A DNA stretch of 64,000 nucleotides from positions 18,648,580 through 18,712,579 of the forward strand of contig CM022945.1 in NCBI GenBank assembly GCA_012931725.1, written 5' to 3'. Origin of the DNA: Litsea cubeba. Its lineage: Eukaryota; Streptophyta; Magnoliopsida; Laurales; Lauraceae. The position numbers and the translations under genes are program-made. Below are positions 11,526-21,820 of the stretch, piece by piece (position 1 is the stretch's first letter; each line of letters begins with the position of its first letter). The notes below the pieces were generated by a model that did not search any database, was not told the origin of the DNA, and was given only the letters and a program-made list of their open reading frames with translations.

Positions 11526-12868
11526 ATTTATATTTAAAAAAAAATAAATTGATTAAATTTGCCAATAATCTCATAGAATTCCTATAACTGCTATTGTATG
11601 CTTTGGTACCTATATGATTTGATCTGAAATTATAAGAAAACCAATGTAGAAAGCTAAAGCAGAAAGACTATTTATGGGTTACTTGGATTGAGGAAGACTC
11701 ATAACAGAAACACAGAAGTGCTTGTAGAAACTAATCAACATGCCAAGGACAAATGAGAAGTCCAGAACAACAAATACCCAGAAGGAGATAACTACATGTC
11801 TGCCCAAGAACACAACCAAAACGCACAATCTTTAAATGCAGAATAATTCACGAAGACAGTAGGATCACACTATACACTCCCAGATATAGACTAGAGTTGT
11901 GTGTTCAATCAGAAAACCAGAACACCAGAGAAGATTTTCAAACAGTATGAGTTGATTCAAGCTCTTTTACTCTTGAGATAAGGTGCAGAGAGGGAATACA
12001 TTATAAGAGGAAGGCTCCAAATATATAAGATTGGAAAGAGTTGAATAGGGTACATACAATGCAATGAGTGCACTAGGAATGTGGTCAAAAGGGGGTGAGA
12101 GAACTTCACTGTCAATGCATAAAAGCAAAAGATAATAGATAGATGAAAAGACCCCAAAAGCAAACAAGGAAATAAGACACAAATACAGGAGATTCAAGTG
12201 GATGGAACTCTACACTTTTCTTCCAATACCAGAGAGAGTACAAGGGGATTTCAGAGATTCAATTGCTTGACGGTCACAGAATGTTGTTCAAGCATGCCTA
12301 CCTTGACCTAGCTTATAGCAAGAAGTGGCATACATATTGTTATGAGAAAAACATAAAGCATATATGGGCCATCAAAAGTAGCCACTGAGTGATGCCCACT
12401 CAGAAATCAGAGCCAATCATGAATGCATCTCTTATGGTCTAGATTATTGTAAAAACTCCTAAGAAATAAACGGACCAATTATACTAGATCATGCATATAA
12501 AATCCATTGCAAATGAATAAAAAACATATGTGCACTAACGTTGGCTTGTAGAATATTCCATGTTGCATGTACCTAAAAATATAGAGTAGACAAAAATTAA
12601 AAAAATACTCTCCTCATCATGATATGGTAATGATCATGCAAAAGATACTTCATAATAAAAAAAAAAATAGTTTCAAGTGTTTGTCACATCCAAACCCAAA
12701 TATACAACACAAGTCAGTATCATGTTACAGAACTGTGTAGTAAATGAAGCACCAGCACATCTCAAATGGCAGTGGCAAATTACTACTTCAGTGCATTCTA
12801 GTCGGTACTCGTAAAACCTTGGAACATGGCATATTATAAAAAGACTTCTCCAGACTCATTTGAGATAC

Positions 12869-13015
12869 CTGCATCTGTACAAGAAGTTCTGTTTTGATTC
12901 GCCGAGAAGCTTCACTTTCATTGCCTTCGCCACGTTTACCACATAATGAATCTATTTCATAAATGAAGATGATAGATGGGAAGCTCTCACGTGCCATTTG
13001 AAAAAGGTTTGAAAA
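12869..13015 (-). pseudogene. Captured VPS4/SKD1 AAA-ATPase exon
   Basis: Minus-strand reading gives SNLFQMARESFPSIIFIYEI, then DSLCGKRGEGNESEASRRIK and TELLVQMQ, ending at a GT donor (CAG before GTATCTC). This is the Walker B block of VPS4/SKD1, the ATPase that disassembles ESCRT-III at endosomes. Family members read IIFIDEID; here the first Asp is Tyr, which should abolish Mg-ATP handling. Only this one exon is present, upstream sequence does not continue the family, and a host gene is the obvious source. Confidence 0.85.
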
Positions 13016-14036
13016 CTCATTGGCAAAGCAAGGGGTAGATAGAGATGAGCTTTTTGTAGGTCTTTTGATGTAATCATTGGGAGTTTGGTGTTTCACGGGT
13101 CTTGCGAGCATAAGCCTATTACAATGCCTTGCTGTACTTCTCTTCTTTCTTAACAAAGGTTTTTAGTTGCCAATATAAATAAAATAAGAAAAAGTTTCTA
13201 TTCTTCAAAGCCCAACAATGCTTACAATTTATTGGTAGGACTACAGATGGACAGTTCTTATAGAAATCTGAACATATTACTTGATTTTCTATATTGGTGT
13301 TATCACTTTTTCCTACAATCAAATTGACTTTTCTGCTTTAGATTCTATTAACTACAGTTATCTCTGCTCCTTTCTCACAAGCAATTTTTAGGCAATATGC
13401 TTTAGAACATGATTTGAATAGTTTCACAAATGTAGATCCTTTCACTTTTTTGTGATCTCCACTTACAGTGTTATTCATGGGCTGTGTTGTGCTGTGCATT
13501 TATACCTGTAGCTGTGGTGAACAGTTGAATATCTAGCTACATATCTACATTGCCTCTTAACTAAAGCTTTGTTTAGGCCCCCTGAAAGAAAACTTCTGGT
13601 ACTGCCCTAGTAAAAAAAGGATCCTGTTCTCCAATACCTAAATCCCTAATGCCACCATCAGCACAACTAGAACAGTGGTTAACTAGGGGAGTTAGGTTAG
13701 GTCCCAGGATTGAATCCATGATAACTTATGTATTGGTTCAATCTTCTCTGAATTTGTTATATAATGTGATTTACCGAAACATGATGCAGAAGGAAAAGAG
13801 AATTTCCAATTGGCTGTAGATAATGCAATGGTATTTCCTAGTATATGACTTGTGAGTAAACAAGTAGTCATAGAAAGTGGCACTGTAGGAGCTGATGGAA
13901 TCAATTGTACTAGGAGCTGCGACTTGTTTCCACATCTTCAAAAATAAAGAGCCATATCATAATAAGATTTGTCCAAGGATAATGATGCTTATAAATTAAA
14001 GACAGAAAAAACTACGTAAAGCAATTATATAATTCC

Positions 14037-14301
14037 TCACAAGGCATCTCGAGCAGCAATCCGGCATGTGATGGAATCAGCCAGCGAGGAAATTGCTAAT
14101 TCCAGGCCTGATATTTTATAATGCTGAAAAGTGGAACCATCTGTCAGTTTTCAAAAAAATAAAAATCAAAATAAAGGAAGCAGAAACAGGAACTTTATAC
14201 TAACAATCTTGTCAAACCTTATGTATCTGAGCTTTGTTCGCTCTGCTTTCCAACTCTTCCAAATCAATCTCTTTCCCAATGATAAGCTTCTCTACCGATT
14301 T
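14037..14301 (-). pseudogene. Captured two-exon piece of an unidentified gene
   Basis: Exon-like block 14301-14218 reads SVEKLIIGKEIDLEELESRA then NKAQIHK, ending before GT. After an intron of 94 bases, block 14123-14037, preceded by TTTTCAG, reads HYKISGLELAISSLADSITC then RIAARDAL and a stop. The phases join without a break, so these look like consecutive last exons of one gene. I do not recognise the family. Strand agrees with the other captured pieces. Confidence 0.45.
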
Positions 14302-16139
14302 CATCGGAAAAACATGTCAATACCAACATGGATTTAGGTGTCAAGAAACACCATAAGCATTCAAAAGAGAGCCCAAGTCTGTTTACTTCCAAAATACCTA
14401 TGTTGATAACACAACAATAAAAAGAAAAGCAGACATCCTTTGAGAAGATGATGGAGCTTGCACAAATTTCACATCATATAATGGAAAGATAACAAAATAA
14501 AAATAAAAAAGAAGCAGCAACATTGGTGATTGAACATGATCACAGCAGAAATTGATCCCTCCTGGATATGCATTGGTGTAGATTCTAACAAGAATGAATG
14601 CTTTATGGAAAAACTTTTGGCTTTTTTCCCTCTTTCTCGAGAGAAGTTGCAGGTGGGTACTTCCCACTTTAGATTTCCCAGGCTTGGATAACATCAAGAT
14701 TGAGCAATATGGAAATTTACAAACTAAATTAAGGGGTGTTCAAATTGATGGAATCAAGGACAAAAAGATTTGGATATGATCATCATGTGGAGAATCTACA
14801 GCAAATCCCTAATTTAAGACACTTACATTGAGATCATACATATTAGGTTATAAATTGCCAATGACATTGAGATCAGACATATTAGGTTATAAATTGCCAA
14901 TGGGTTATAAATTGCTATAACCGATCAATGACAAAATATATGGAGTGCAAATTTAGTAGATCTAAGAGTAAAGAAGATGGAGATGCACATTAAGCAATGG
15001 GTTATGACAGTTCTACCCATACTTAATACCAGCTCAGTTTATTTGGTGTGTGTGATGACCAGGGATAAGGCAGGTTGCTTATTTGCCTTCTTCCGCATTT
15101 TCAGAAAATAAATTAAATGAGTATCCATCAGTTTACTTAAATGAGCGCGAGCTATGAAGGAAAAGACATGCATCTTACAAACCAGCCCTAGAGATAAACA
15201 AGTCTCTGACCATGCATAGAAATCAAATTGTACAAATGAACAGATATAAAATTGATCTACTGAAATGCTCACATCATTGAAATTAAAGTAAGAAATTCAT
15301 TCAAAACATCTAACTCAATTCTCACCTCATTAGCAGAAGCCCCAAAACTGGCAGCAAGATTTTGATTCAACAGAAGAGAATGCACATGAGGTTCTAAGCC
15401 AAACACATAAGGTTGAAATATAATCGAAGTACTGCTACTTTAGAAAGAAGTGTAAATTGGATGGACCATGTTTCTCCACTTGTTATGTTTCAAAGGCCTG
15501 GGAGATGGAGACATCCTTGTGACAATTTGGATTGGAAACATCACAGATATTATCAACTGATTTTATCCCTCAGGATATAGACTTAATGAAGCAGCACACT
15601 GGTTGGCTAAGTTTTGTTATTCTGTTAATTCTGATTATGAATGTTGTGGTCCTTCCCAGACTCACTGATTTGGTCCCATAGTAGTTTTTGGGTCTGTTTT
15701 TGTGTTTTTTTTTCCTAGCGCTGCCAATAGTTTCTAATGTAATTCTTTCTTTACCAAAAAAACAAAAAAGAGAGACTAAATGGGCTTTGCTTGGACCTAT
15801 GATACTGTGATGTGTGAGTTGCATGTATTGTTTAATCTTCACAAGTGCACAACTCATTGTGATAATGTGATGTGTGTGACATGTGTCTCAGTTGCTTTCT
15901 CTATTTTTTGTGTTTTATGGTTGTGTAACTAGCCAATGATAACAAGTGTATTGACAACATAATTGGTTATTGTGTACCATCTAAGGTCAGTGAATATTAA
16001 TAAAGATGAATGTAGGGTCTTGGATTTTTTCCGATGAGTTTAAACAAATATGTTGACAAAAAAAATGGATGGCTAAAAATATATGACAATTAAGTGCTAA
16101 AAAATCATTCTCACTATTAACCAATCATTATTGCACACA

Positions 16140-16505
16140 CCCTGCACCGCCTCCCCTGCACACAGCCACTTTCTCCTCCACTTCTTTATTTCTTTCCCCC
16201 TTCTCTTCTTTCCTTCTCTCCTTCTCCTCCCCAGCACCCACGCCTGTGCATCTCCCTCTCCCTTTCTTTTTCTTTCTTCCTTCCCCCACTTCTCTCCTTC
16301 CTTTCTTCCTCCCCCTGCCACCTGTCACTGCTGCACCCCCACACAGACACCATCACCATCTCCTTCTCCATTCTTTTCTTTCCCTTCTCTTTCTCCTCCT
16401 CTCTTACTCTCTCTCACAACCACCCACTGCACTGCCATCACCACCCGACTTGCATAGCCACTGGAGTCACCCTGCACCACCTGCACTCACTCTACACCAC
16501 CTGTG
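16140..16505. repeat. Pyrimidine-rich low-complexity tract inside the CACTA element
   Basis: Nearly continuous C/T on the plus strand (TTCTTTCCTTC, CTCCTTCCTT and similar). Several overlapping frames on both strands are open only because of this composition (Pro/Ser/Leu-rich or Glu/Arg/Lys-rich), and I reject them as genes. Confidence 0.85.
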
Positions 16506-17156
16506 AGATTGCAATTTCACTCAAATATTCATACTTAATTTATATACTACTTTCGCCCCTTGTGAGATTGCAATTTCACTCTCCCTTTATAGAATTAACC
16601 CCTAAGATGGGAAACCTACTTACATCATTTTCATTAAGTTCATCATACAACTTCAACTTCGGAGATAGAATATCAAGTGATTACATGATTTTAGTCCAGG
16701 CTTGATTACATGATTTTAGTTTGGAATCTTGATTCTTTTTGGGCTGTGTAAAAAAGGAATTAGTTCCATTTTCATATCACAAATACATGCTTTGAATATG
16801 AGCACATCCTATCAACACCTTGAGTCTTAACTCTCATTTCTCAATTAGAAAGAATAGTTCTGTCTAAGTGAGTGATTCAAAAATACAAATTATCTCATCT
16901 TACCTCTGATGAACGGAGTGCATATACGTGACCCACAAATCATTTATATCATTGTACATTTCAAATATTTATTTATATATAAGATAAGTGGTTATACTGA
17001 TGCATGGCTATTGATCAGCTGGTTTAAGGACATGAGAAGTGTGTGTGGCTCATGAGTTAGTCTCTTACATAAATAAAGAACAAATAATGATGAAAAAAAA
17101 ATTTTGATTATGATATATGGGAAATTGTAAAACTGCCCCTTTATCATATACCCTGT

Positions 17157-17334
17157 GTTCTTTGGTCATCAGGAGGTTTTCATTAGGAACATATTGAGCA
17201 AATCCCAGAGCTGCAGTTCAACGAGGAACAATAGTGACCTTAAGTAGGGGCTCTGCATGTTCCAAAAAACATCCGGCAACGGCGTGACCAGATTCATGGT
17301 AAGCAACAGTTCGTCGTTCCAGTTTACTGATCAC
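17157..17334 (-). pseudogene. Captured FtsH (mitochondrial FTSH3/10-type) exon with nonsense codon
   Basis: After a CAG acceptor the minus strand reads VISKLERRTVAYHESGHAVA, then GCFLEHAEPLLKVTIVPR, a TGA stop (17220-17218), and resumes in frame with TAALGFAQYVPNENLLMTKE. HESGH is the zinc-binding HExxH motif of FtsH AAA metalloproteases of the inner mitochondrial or thylakoid membrane; the wording is closest to plant mitochondrial FTSH3/FTSH10. The stop replaces the Gly expected in the family. Only one exon is present, so this is a non-functional capture. Confidence 0.88.
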
Positions 17335-17632
17335 CTGCTCAACCAAATCAAGATTAAATGTTGGGGAAAACAAAATGGTATTCAGAAAATAATGCTAAAA
17401 TTCTGAATATAGACATCTTTTTTTTCCTCAGCAAATCAAACTGAGGATTGGTTGAAAACTTTCCAAATAGTGAAAAGCGCAAACCAAATTGAATTGGTTA
17501 CATATAAACCGACTCCAACGAAAACCCACTGCCATGATTTTTGAAACGAGTAACTAAACATGAAAAAAAAAAAAAGCACATAAAACCCAAAGCAGAGAGC
17601 AGGGATGAAACTAGAGAAAAGCTTTGAAGATC

Positions 17633-17758
17633 TTACAATTCAAGGTCACGAATCTGGCGGGAGGTGTGCCTATGATATCTCTTCTTCTTCCTATGAGGAT
17701 CTGTTATATCTGGATTATCACCCAAACCGCCTCCACCTCTTAAACTTCCGCCTTCCAT
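17633..17758 (-). pseudogene. Captured HD-ZIP IV homeobox N-terminal piece
   Basis: From ATG 17758 the minus strand reads MEGGSLRGGGGLGDNPDITD, then PHRKKKRYHRHTSRQIRDLE and L-stop. (R/K)KKRYHRHT..QI..(L/M)E is the hallmark start of the homeodomain in class IV HD-ZIP factors (GL2, HDG, PDF2, ROC), epidermal transcription regulators. The homeodomain is cut after its first helix residues and the leucine zipper and START domains are missing. The frame itself runs on from upstream (17995), where it is out of register with the GAUT coding frame. Confidence 0.75.
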
Positions 17759-17903
17759 GCAAGCAACACTGCTACAGTTTCTTTTGCTGCAACAACTAGT
17801 AAAAAGAAGATGATCTTGGTAGAGGAACGAAACTTCTAAAAACCCTAAAAACAAAGACAATACAAAAAACAACAGAACGATCGGATGTATGAAGCAAAAA
17901 TAA

Positions 17904-18131
17904 AAGATCGGGGTAAGTCCGGGCCAGGTCGGCGAAGATCCGGAGCTGCTTCGAGTTCTCGAGCTTGAGCTTTCGGGCGTAGGCGGAGTAGGCATTGACG
18001 AGGTTTTTGTGATCGTTGGCTTGCTTGTGGATCTGATCGAATCTGGCCTTTAGAGGGTCAGATTTGAGCGCGAGGACATTTCCGCGGGCCGTGGAAGTGA
18101 ACGGACGGCTGGGATCCGTTAGGGATTCGAC
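17904..18131 (-). pseudogene. Captured GAUT8/9-type galacturonosyltransferase N-terminal exon
   Basis: An acceptor (CAAATCAG) at 18134-18132 is followed by VESLTDPSRPFTSTARGNVL, then ALKSDPLKARFDQIHKQAND, HKNLVNAYSAYARKLKLENS and KQLRIFADLARTYPDL. This matches the stem region of GAUT8/GAUT9-type pectin galacturonosyltransferases of the Golgi; the GT8 catalytic domain is absent. A separate exon-like block ends at 18226 with donor G/GTAAGC, giving a plausible 94-bp intron. That block may hold the original or a new transcription start. Confidence 0.82.
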
Positions 18132-18419
18132 CTGATTTGGGGAAGAACCGAAGAAAAGAAGAGATTGAGTTAGAATTTTTTTGGGGGAGAAAGAGAGAGA
18201 GAGAGAGAGTGAGGGTTTTGCTTACCGAGTGTGGATTTGGATGATCGGATGAAGTTAAAGAGACGAGGAGGAGAAGAGAGGAAGATATGAAGGGTTGTAT
18301 TGCTGCATTTTTTAGTGTGAGAAAAAGAAGGGCGGGAGGGAAAAAGAGAGAAGAGGGCGGGAGGAGGGAAAGAGAGAGCAGTGGGCGGGAGGGGAAAAAG
18401 GTGAAAATCTTTTAAGATA

Positions 18420-18762
18420 ACAATTCCGGCGAGAATCATGCACCGGTAAAAACAATTTTCAAAATATATTGGATAAAAAGTTTATGGAATTGATTTATCT
18501 AATTTTTTGCCGGCGAAAATAAAAATTCGCCGGGAAAAATGGGACCTTTCCCGGCGAAAACAAAAAAAACGCCGGGAACAAGGGGACCTTTCCCGACGAA
18601 AAAGAAAAAACGCAGGGAAAAAGTAGATCTTTGCCGGCAAAGAAATATCGCCGGGAAAACTATACCTTTTCCTGGCGAAGTACGCTTTTGCGCCGGCAAA
18701 AGTTATACTTTTGCCGGCGTTTTTTAATTACGCCGGGAAAAAACGCCGGGAAAAGTGCATTT
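18420..18762. repeat. CACTA right subterminal repeats
   Basis: Copies of CGCCGGGAAAA and TTTTGCCGGC at for example 18508, 18529, 18570, 18632, 18690 and 18730, again mixed in orientation. They mirror 11041-11525 and are separated from the captured pieces by a GA-rich stretch (18187-18210 and 18310-18400). Confidence 0.9.
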
Positions 18763-18772
18763 TCTTGTAGTG

Positions 18773-18775
18773 CTA
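18773..18775. repeat. CACTA target-site duplication (right), CTA
   Basis: Copy of CTA at 11028-11030, directly after the terminal CTTGTAGTG. Confidence 0.85.
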
Positions 18776-19017
18776 ATGAGTTCCAACTAGTGGTCCATAA
18801 TAGCAAAAAAAGAAAGAGGAAAAAAAAAAAGAGCAGTACATATCAGCACTTTATTTTTTCAACTCCTGACGACCCCAAATTTTTAACCTTGAGTTTAAAA
18901 TTTTTATTGACTCAATAAACTCCAAAATGATTAGTTTCGTGTCTTAAACATTCATATATTTTGAAATATATGAAGATTTTGCATATATAATCCCAACAAT
19001 TCAATGTTTACTCATCT

Positions 19018-19268
19018 CAAATGATACTTCCAAACAAACATGATACTGTATTTCAAGGGTGTAAATTTTACATACGTAAAATTCACATTCACATATGTAA
19101 AATATGGTACCTCTCAAACAAACGAGATATTGTGTTCCACGTGTGTAAATTTTACACATAAAATTCACATATACTGATATACATATGTAAAATTCACATG
19201 TAAAAAATGATACTTCCAAACAAACATGATATTTTGTTTCACCTGTGCTTTTACATATGTAAAATTTG
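19018..19268. repeat. Diverged tandem repeat, about three units
   Basis: Units of about 90-100 bp contain (T)GATACTTCCAAACAAACATG, then a T/G-rich line, then TGTAAATTTTACATA-type inverted motifs. Phrases recur at 19020, 19110 and 19209. The repeated GTAAAATT/TTTTAC words can form small hairpins. No coding value. Confidence 0.7.
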
Positions 19269-19418
19269 CATATGCAAATCCCATTTTCATATCCATGAGT
19301 AAAAGACAAATGAACCCTTGTAATTCGAAGTTGATCCCACTAAACAAATTGAAGCGTTCAACAGGGCTTGTTTCCTGATGAGAGCAGAAAGCAGACATGA
19401 GTTTTGTAGACATTGAAA

Positions 19419-20001
19419 TCAAGGGTATGAGCTGAGGTGGAAAACTTTGTAGCTTGGCTTGTAAGACCGCTTGCTTGCTGTCTGCTCAAACTTCTTGGAG
19501 GCAACTTCATTCTCTTCCAAGAGATTCTGAACAAAATATTATCCACCAAGACAAGCTCTGCAGCTTGGCCTTCAAGGGAAACAATTCCAGAGCAACATTA
19601 ATTCAAAACAGGCATCATACATATGATAATTTGATATGGCTGCTAAAATCTCTTTCATGGGAACAGCAAAATGCAATACTTGGAAGTCAAAACTTGCTAT
19701 GTACGTGTATATCTGCCAGCAAAAAAAAAAAAAAAACTAAAATAATTTTGTTTTTCATCAGCACGTCAGCGGATTATGAAAAAATTGAAAGGAAAAAAGA
19801 TCTATGCACCTCATGAAGGTTATTTAGATCCTCAGAAGGGTAGTTGCCTCCACTAATTGCCAGCCACCACATAGGTGATGAGACCATGCACTTGTCAATG
19901 CTTAATGATAATTGAGCAATCAAGTGAATGGCTTCCACCTCAACCTCAATGCCATTATGCACTCTGAGACTCAGGCCTGCTAACGGTGGATTACCACCCA
20001 C
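19419..20001 (-). CDS. Unidentified gene, two 3'-terminal exons
   Basis: Exon block 20001-19810 follows TTTAG and reads VGGNPPLAGLSLRVHNGIEV then EVEAIHLIAQLSLSIDKCMV and onward to SEDLNNLHE before GT. Block 19526-19419 follows TTTTGTTCAG and reads NLLEENEVASKKFEQTASKR, then SYKPSYKVFHLSSYP and a stop. Both are phase 0, so they join cleanly into 99 codons. The amino-acid composition looks like real protein, not random frames, but I cannot name the family. Upstream exons would have to lie beyond 20001, where I find none before the Copia insertion; the gene may be a remnant. Confidence 0.4.
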
Positions 20002-20705
20002 CTAAATTGGCTAGTGTTAGTTTCACCACATGGTCTTTAAACAGAAAAGTTGGGCACAAGATAAGAAAGTTGGCTGCTTCTTGTCTGTGCAAGGCGATCG
20101 CCCAGTGTTAATCCAGGCAGTGTGGAAAGAAGACACTATACATCAAAGGTTAGAACATCAGGAGATGGAGATGAAGATGAAGATCATGATTCAAAATATC
20201 AGAATGGAAGGCCATACTGACCAGGCCAAAAACCATCATGTACCCACCAACCTGTACCAAAAATGTTGGCCTAAAATTCTCACTGATACATCATATCAGC
20301 CAGGTCAAAAACCAAATATGTATAGCCGATATTTTTCAAACCACAACTGAGAGAGAAGCAAAGCACACAACGTTTGACGTGGTAAGGACCCTCAAGGTGA
20401 TGCAGGATAGACCGCCAAAAGTGGAGGGCCCAAGATAAATCAAGATATTATAGGACTTACTTCTTATTATATTATGAAGTTGTAATTAGAATTATACTTC
20501 AAATTTCCTTCAGGATTTTTATTTTATTTCCTAAATTAGGTTACCAGTTACTTTCTTAGTTTGATTAGGTTACTTGGTCACCAAGTTTTCTTTCTTATTT
20601 ATATGCATTGTAAGAAATTCAATTTGCAGAGTTGATTGATAGAATTTGGATTTTATCCATGAGGTGCGTCCTCGTAATTGTCTATGCGGAGACGTGTTGA
20701 AGGGT

Positions 20706-20710
20706 TTGCG
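20706..20710. repeat. Copia target-site duplication (left), TTGCG
   Basis: Identical to 26210-26214 on the other side of the element. Confidence 0.92.
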
Positions 20711-21100
20711 CGTTAGGAAAATTGTGTGGCCCGACTGCCATTGGGCCCACGCCAGATCGAGCCCGGCGGTGTGCCGCGGATGAACTCCCAACAAGTCTTG
20801 ATCTGGTTGAGTCAGATAAGGATCAAACTCTTAGTGGTAGAGTTTGGATCAAGTTCAGACTCTCAGTTGGCAGAATTCCCACGCTGGTCAGAAGATGTGG
20901 GATTCCAGGAGAGGTAGAATCCGGATAGAGTTGTAACTCCTAGGGATTGCTCTATATAAGGGAGATGAGAACTCTTGGTTGATTATCCAGAAGATCTGAG
21001 AGCATTCGCAGCGAGTTCGCAGGTCTACCTCACACCGGAACGCACAAGGTTCTCGGCGAGTTCGGTTCCGACACCCATCTGGGACCAGCAACTTCTTTCA
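20711..21100 (+). repeat. Copia 5' LTR
   Basis: Starts CGTTAGG where the 3' copy starts TGTTAGG, so the usual terminal TG is mutated to CG, and ends TTTCA. A TATATAAG box at 20953-20960 is the likely promoter of the element's RNA. The other differences from the 3' LTR lie near 20892, 20968 and 21055. Confidence 0.96.
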
Positions 21101-21102
21101 AT

Positions 21103-21114
21103 TGGTATCAGAGC
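21103..21114 (+). promoter_or_regulatory. Primer-binding site for initiator tRNA-Met
   Basis: TGGTATCAGAGC, two bases after the 5' LTR, is complementary to the 3' end of plant initiator tRNA-Met, which primes minus-strand DNA synthesis in most Copia elements. Confidence 0.92.
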
Positions 21115-21820
21115 CTGATCTGTGCGTTTGACGGTTTGGATTTTGCGATAAGGCTGTGGATCGTCGGATCTACTAACTCATCGTTGAGTTTTTTCTTCCG
21201 GTTCCATTCTGTTCTGCAACAGAAACCATCGAAGAAGAAAACCACGTGTTAACCGCTGTCCTTTTTCCGTCTAGAATCGTGCGTCAGTAGGGAGGAAATT
21301 TTTTTCTCTTGGGACGTGCGTCAGTAGAGATAAGGGCAGCAACTTCAGCGATTTTGGGCGTGCTGCTGCTTGCCTCGGGACGCGTGCGAAACCAAGCTTC
21401 TGTGGCGTTGCTGTTGTTGACTCAGGATCCATAATCTGGACGTGCGTCAGCCTTGGAACGCGTGCTGCCTTCCTTCTTGCTGCTTCAGCGCACTTTGCAT
21501 CAGGTCGGGTCAGGCCTGAAGTCCAACCCGACCCGATCTCGGTCCAGCCCACACGACTGCTGCAGGGCTGTTGCGGAATTGACGTCAGCGTGACGACGGG
21601 GCTGACGCAAGCACGGGAGAAAGTCATCTCGGTCAACAGTACCTTTGACCGTCCGCAACTTGTTCATCTGACCTCCGATCGACGAGCGGTTTGAATCTGT
21701 GGATTCGTGGCGACGAGCACTATTTGGTAGACGCGACCGATCGGCATTCCATCATTCAGAAATTTTTTGGACTGCGATCACGGTCAGTGGTATCTGGACT
21801 TTATTTATTTTCTTTCAGAT

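Larger units (their letters stand above)
11031..18772. mobile_element. Non-autonomous CACTA (En/Spm) transposon with captured gene pieces
   Basis: The element begins CACTACAAGAATTTTCACTT and its other end, read inward, begins CACTACAAGAAAATGCACTT. A CTA duplication flanks it on both sides. Both ends carry GC-rich subterminal repeats of the CGCCGGCAAAA type, where En/Spm-type transposase is known to bind. In 7.7 kb I find no transposase frame. Instead, on the minus strand in order from the right end, there are pieces of GAUT8/9, an HD-ZIP IV homeobox gene, a mitochondrial-type FtsH, an unidentified gene (two exons) and VPS4. This makes it a Pack-CACTA that would need a helper element to move. 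The pieces are short exon-sized blocks with some intron sequence, which indicates DNA-level capture. Confidence 0.93.

Noticed and set aside
16097..16506. Several overlapping frames on both strands in the C/T-rich tract
   Set aside because: Low-complexity composition alone keeps them open.
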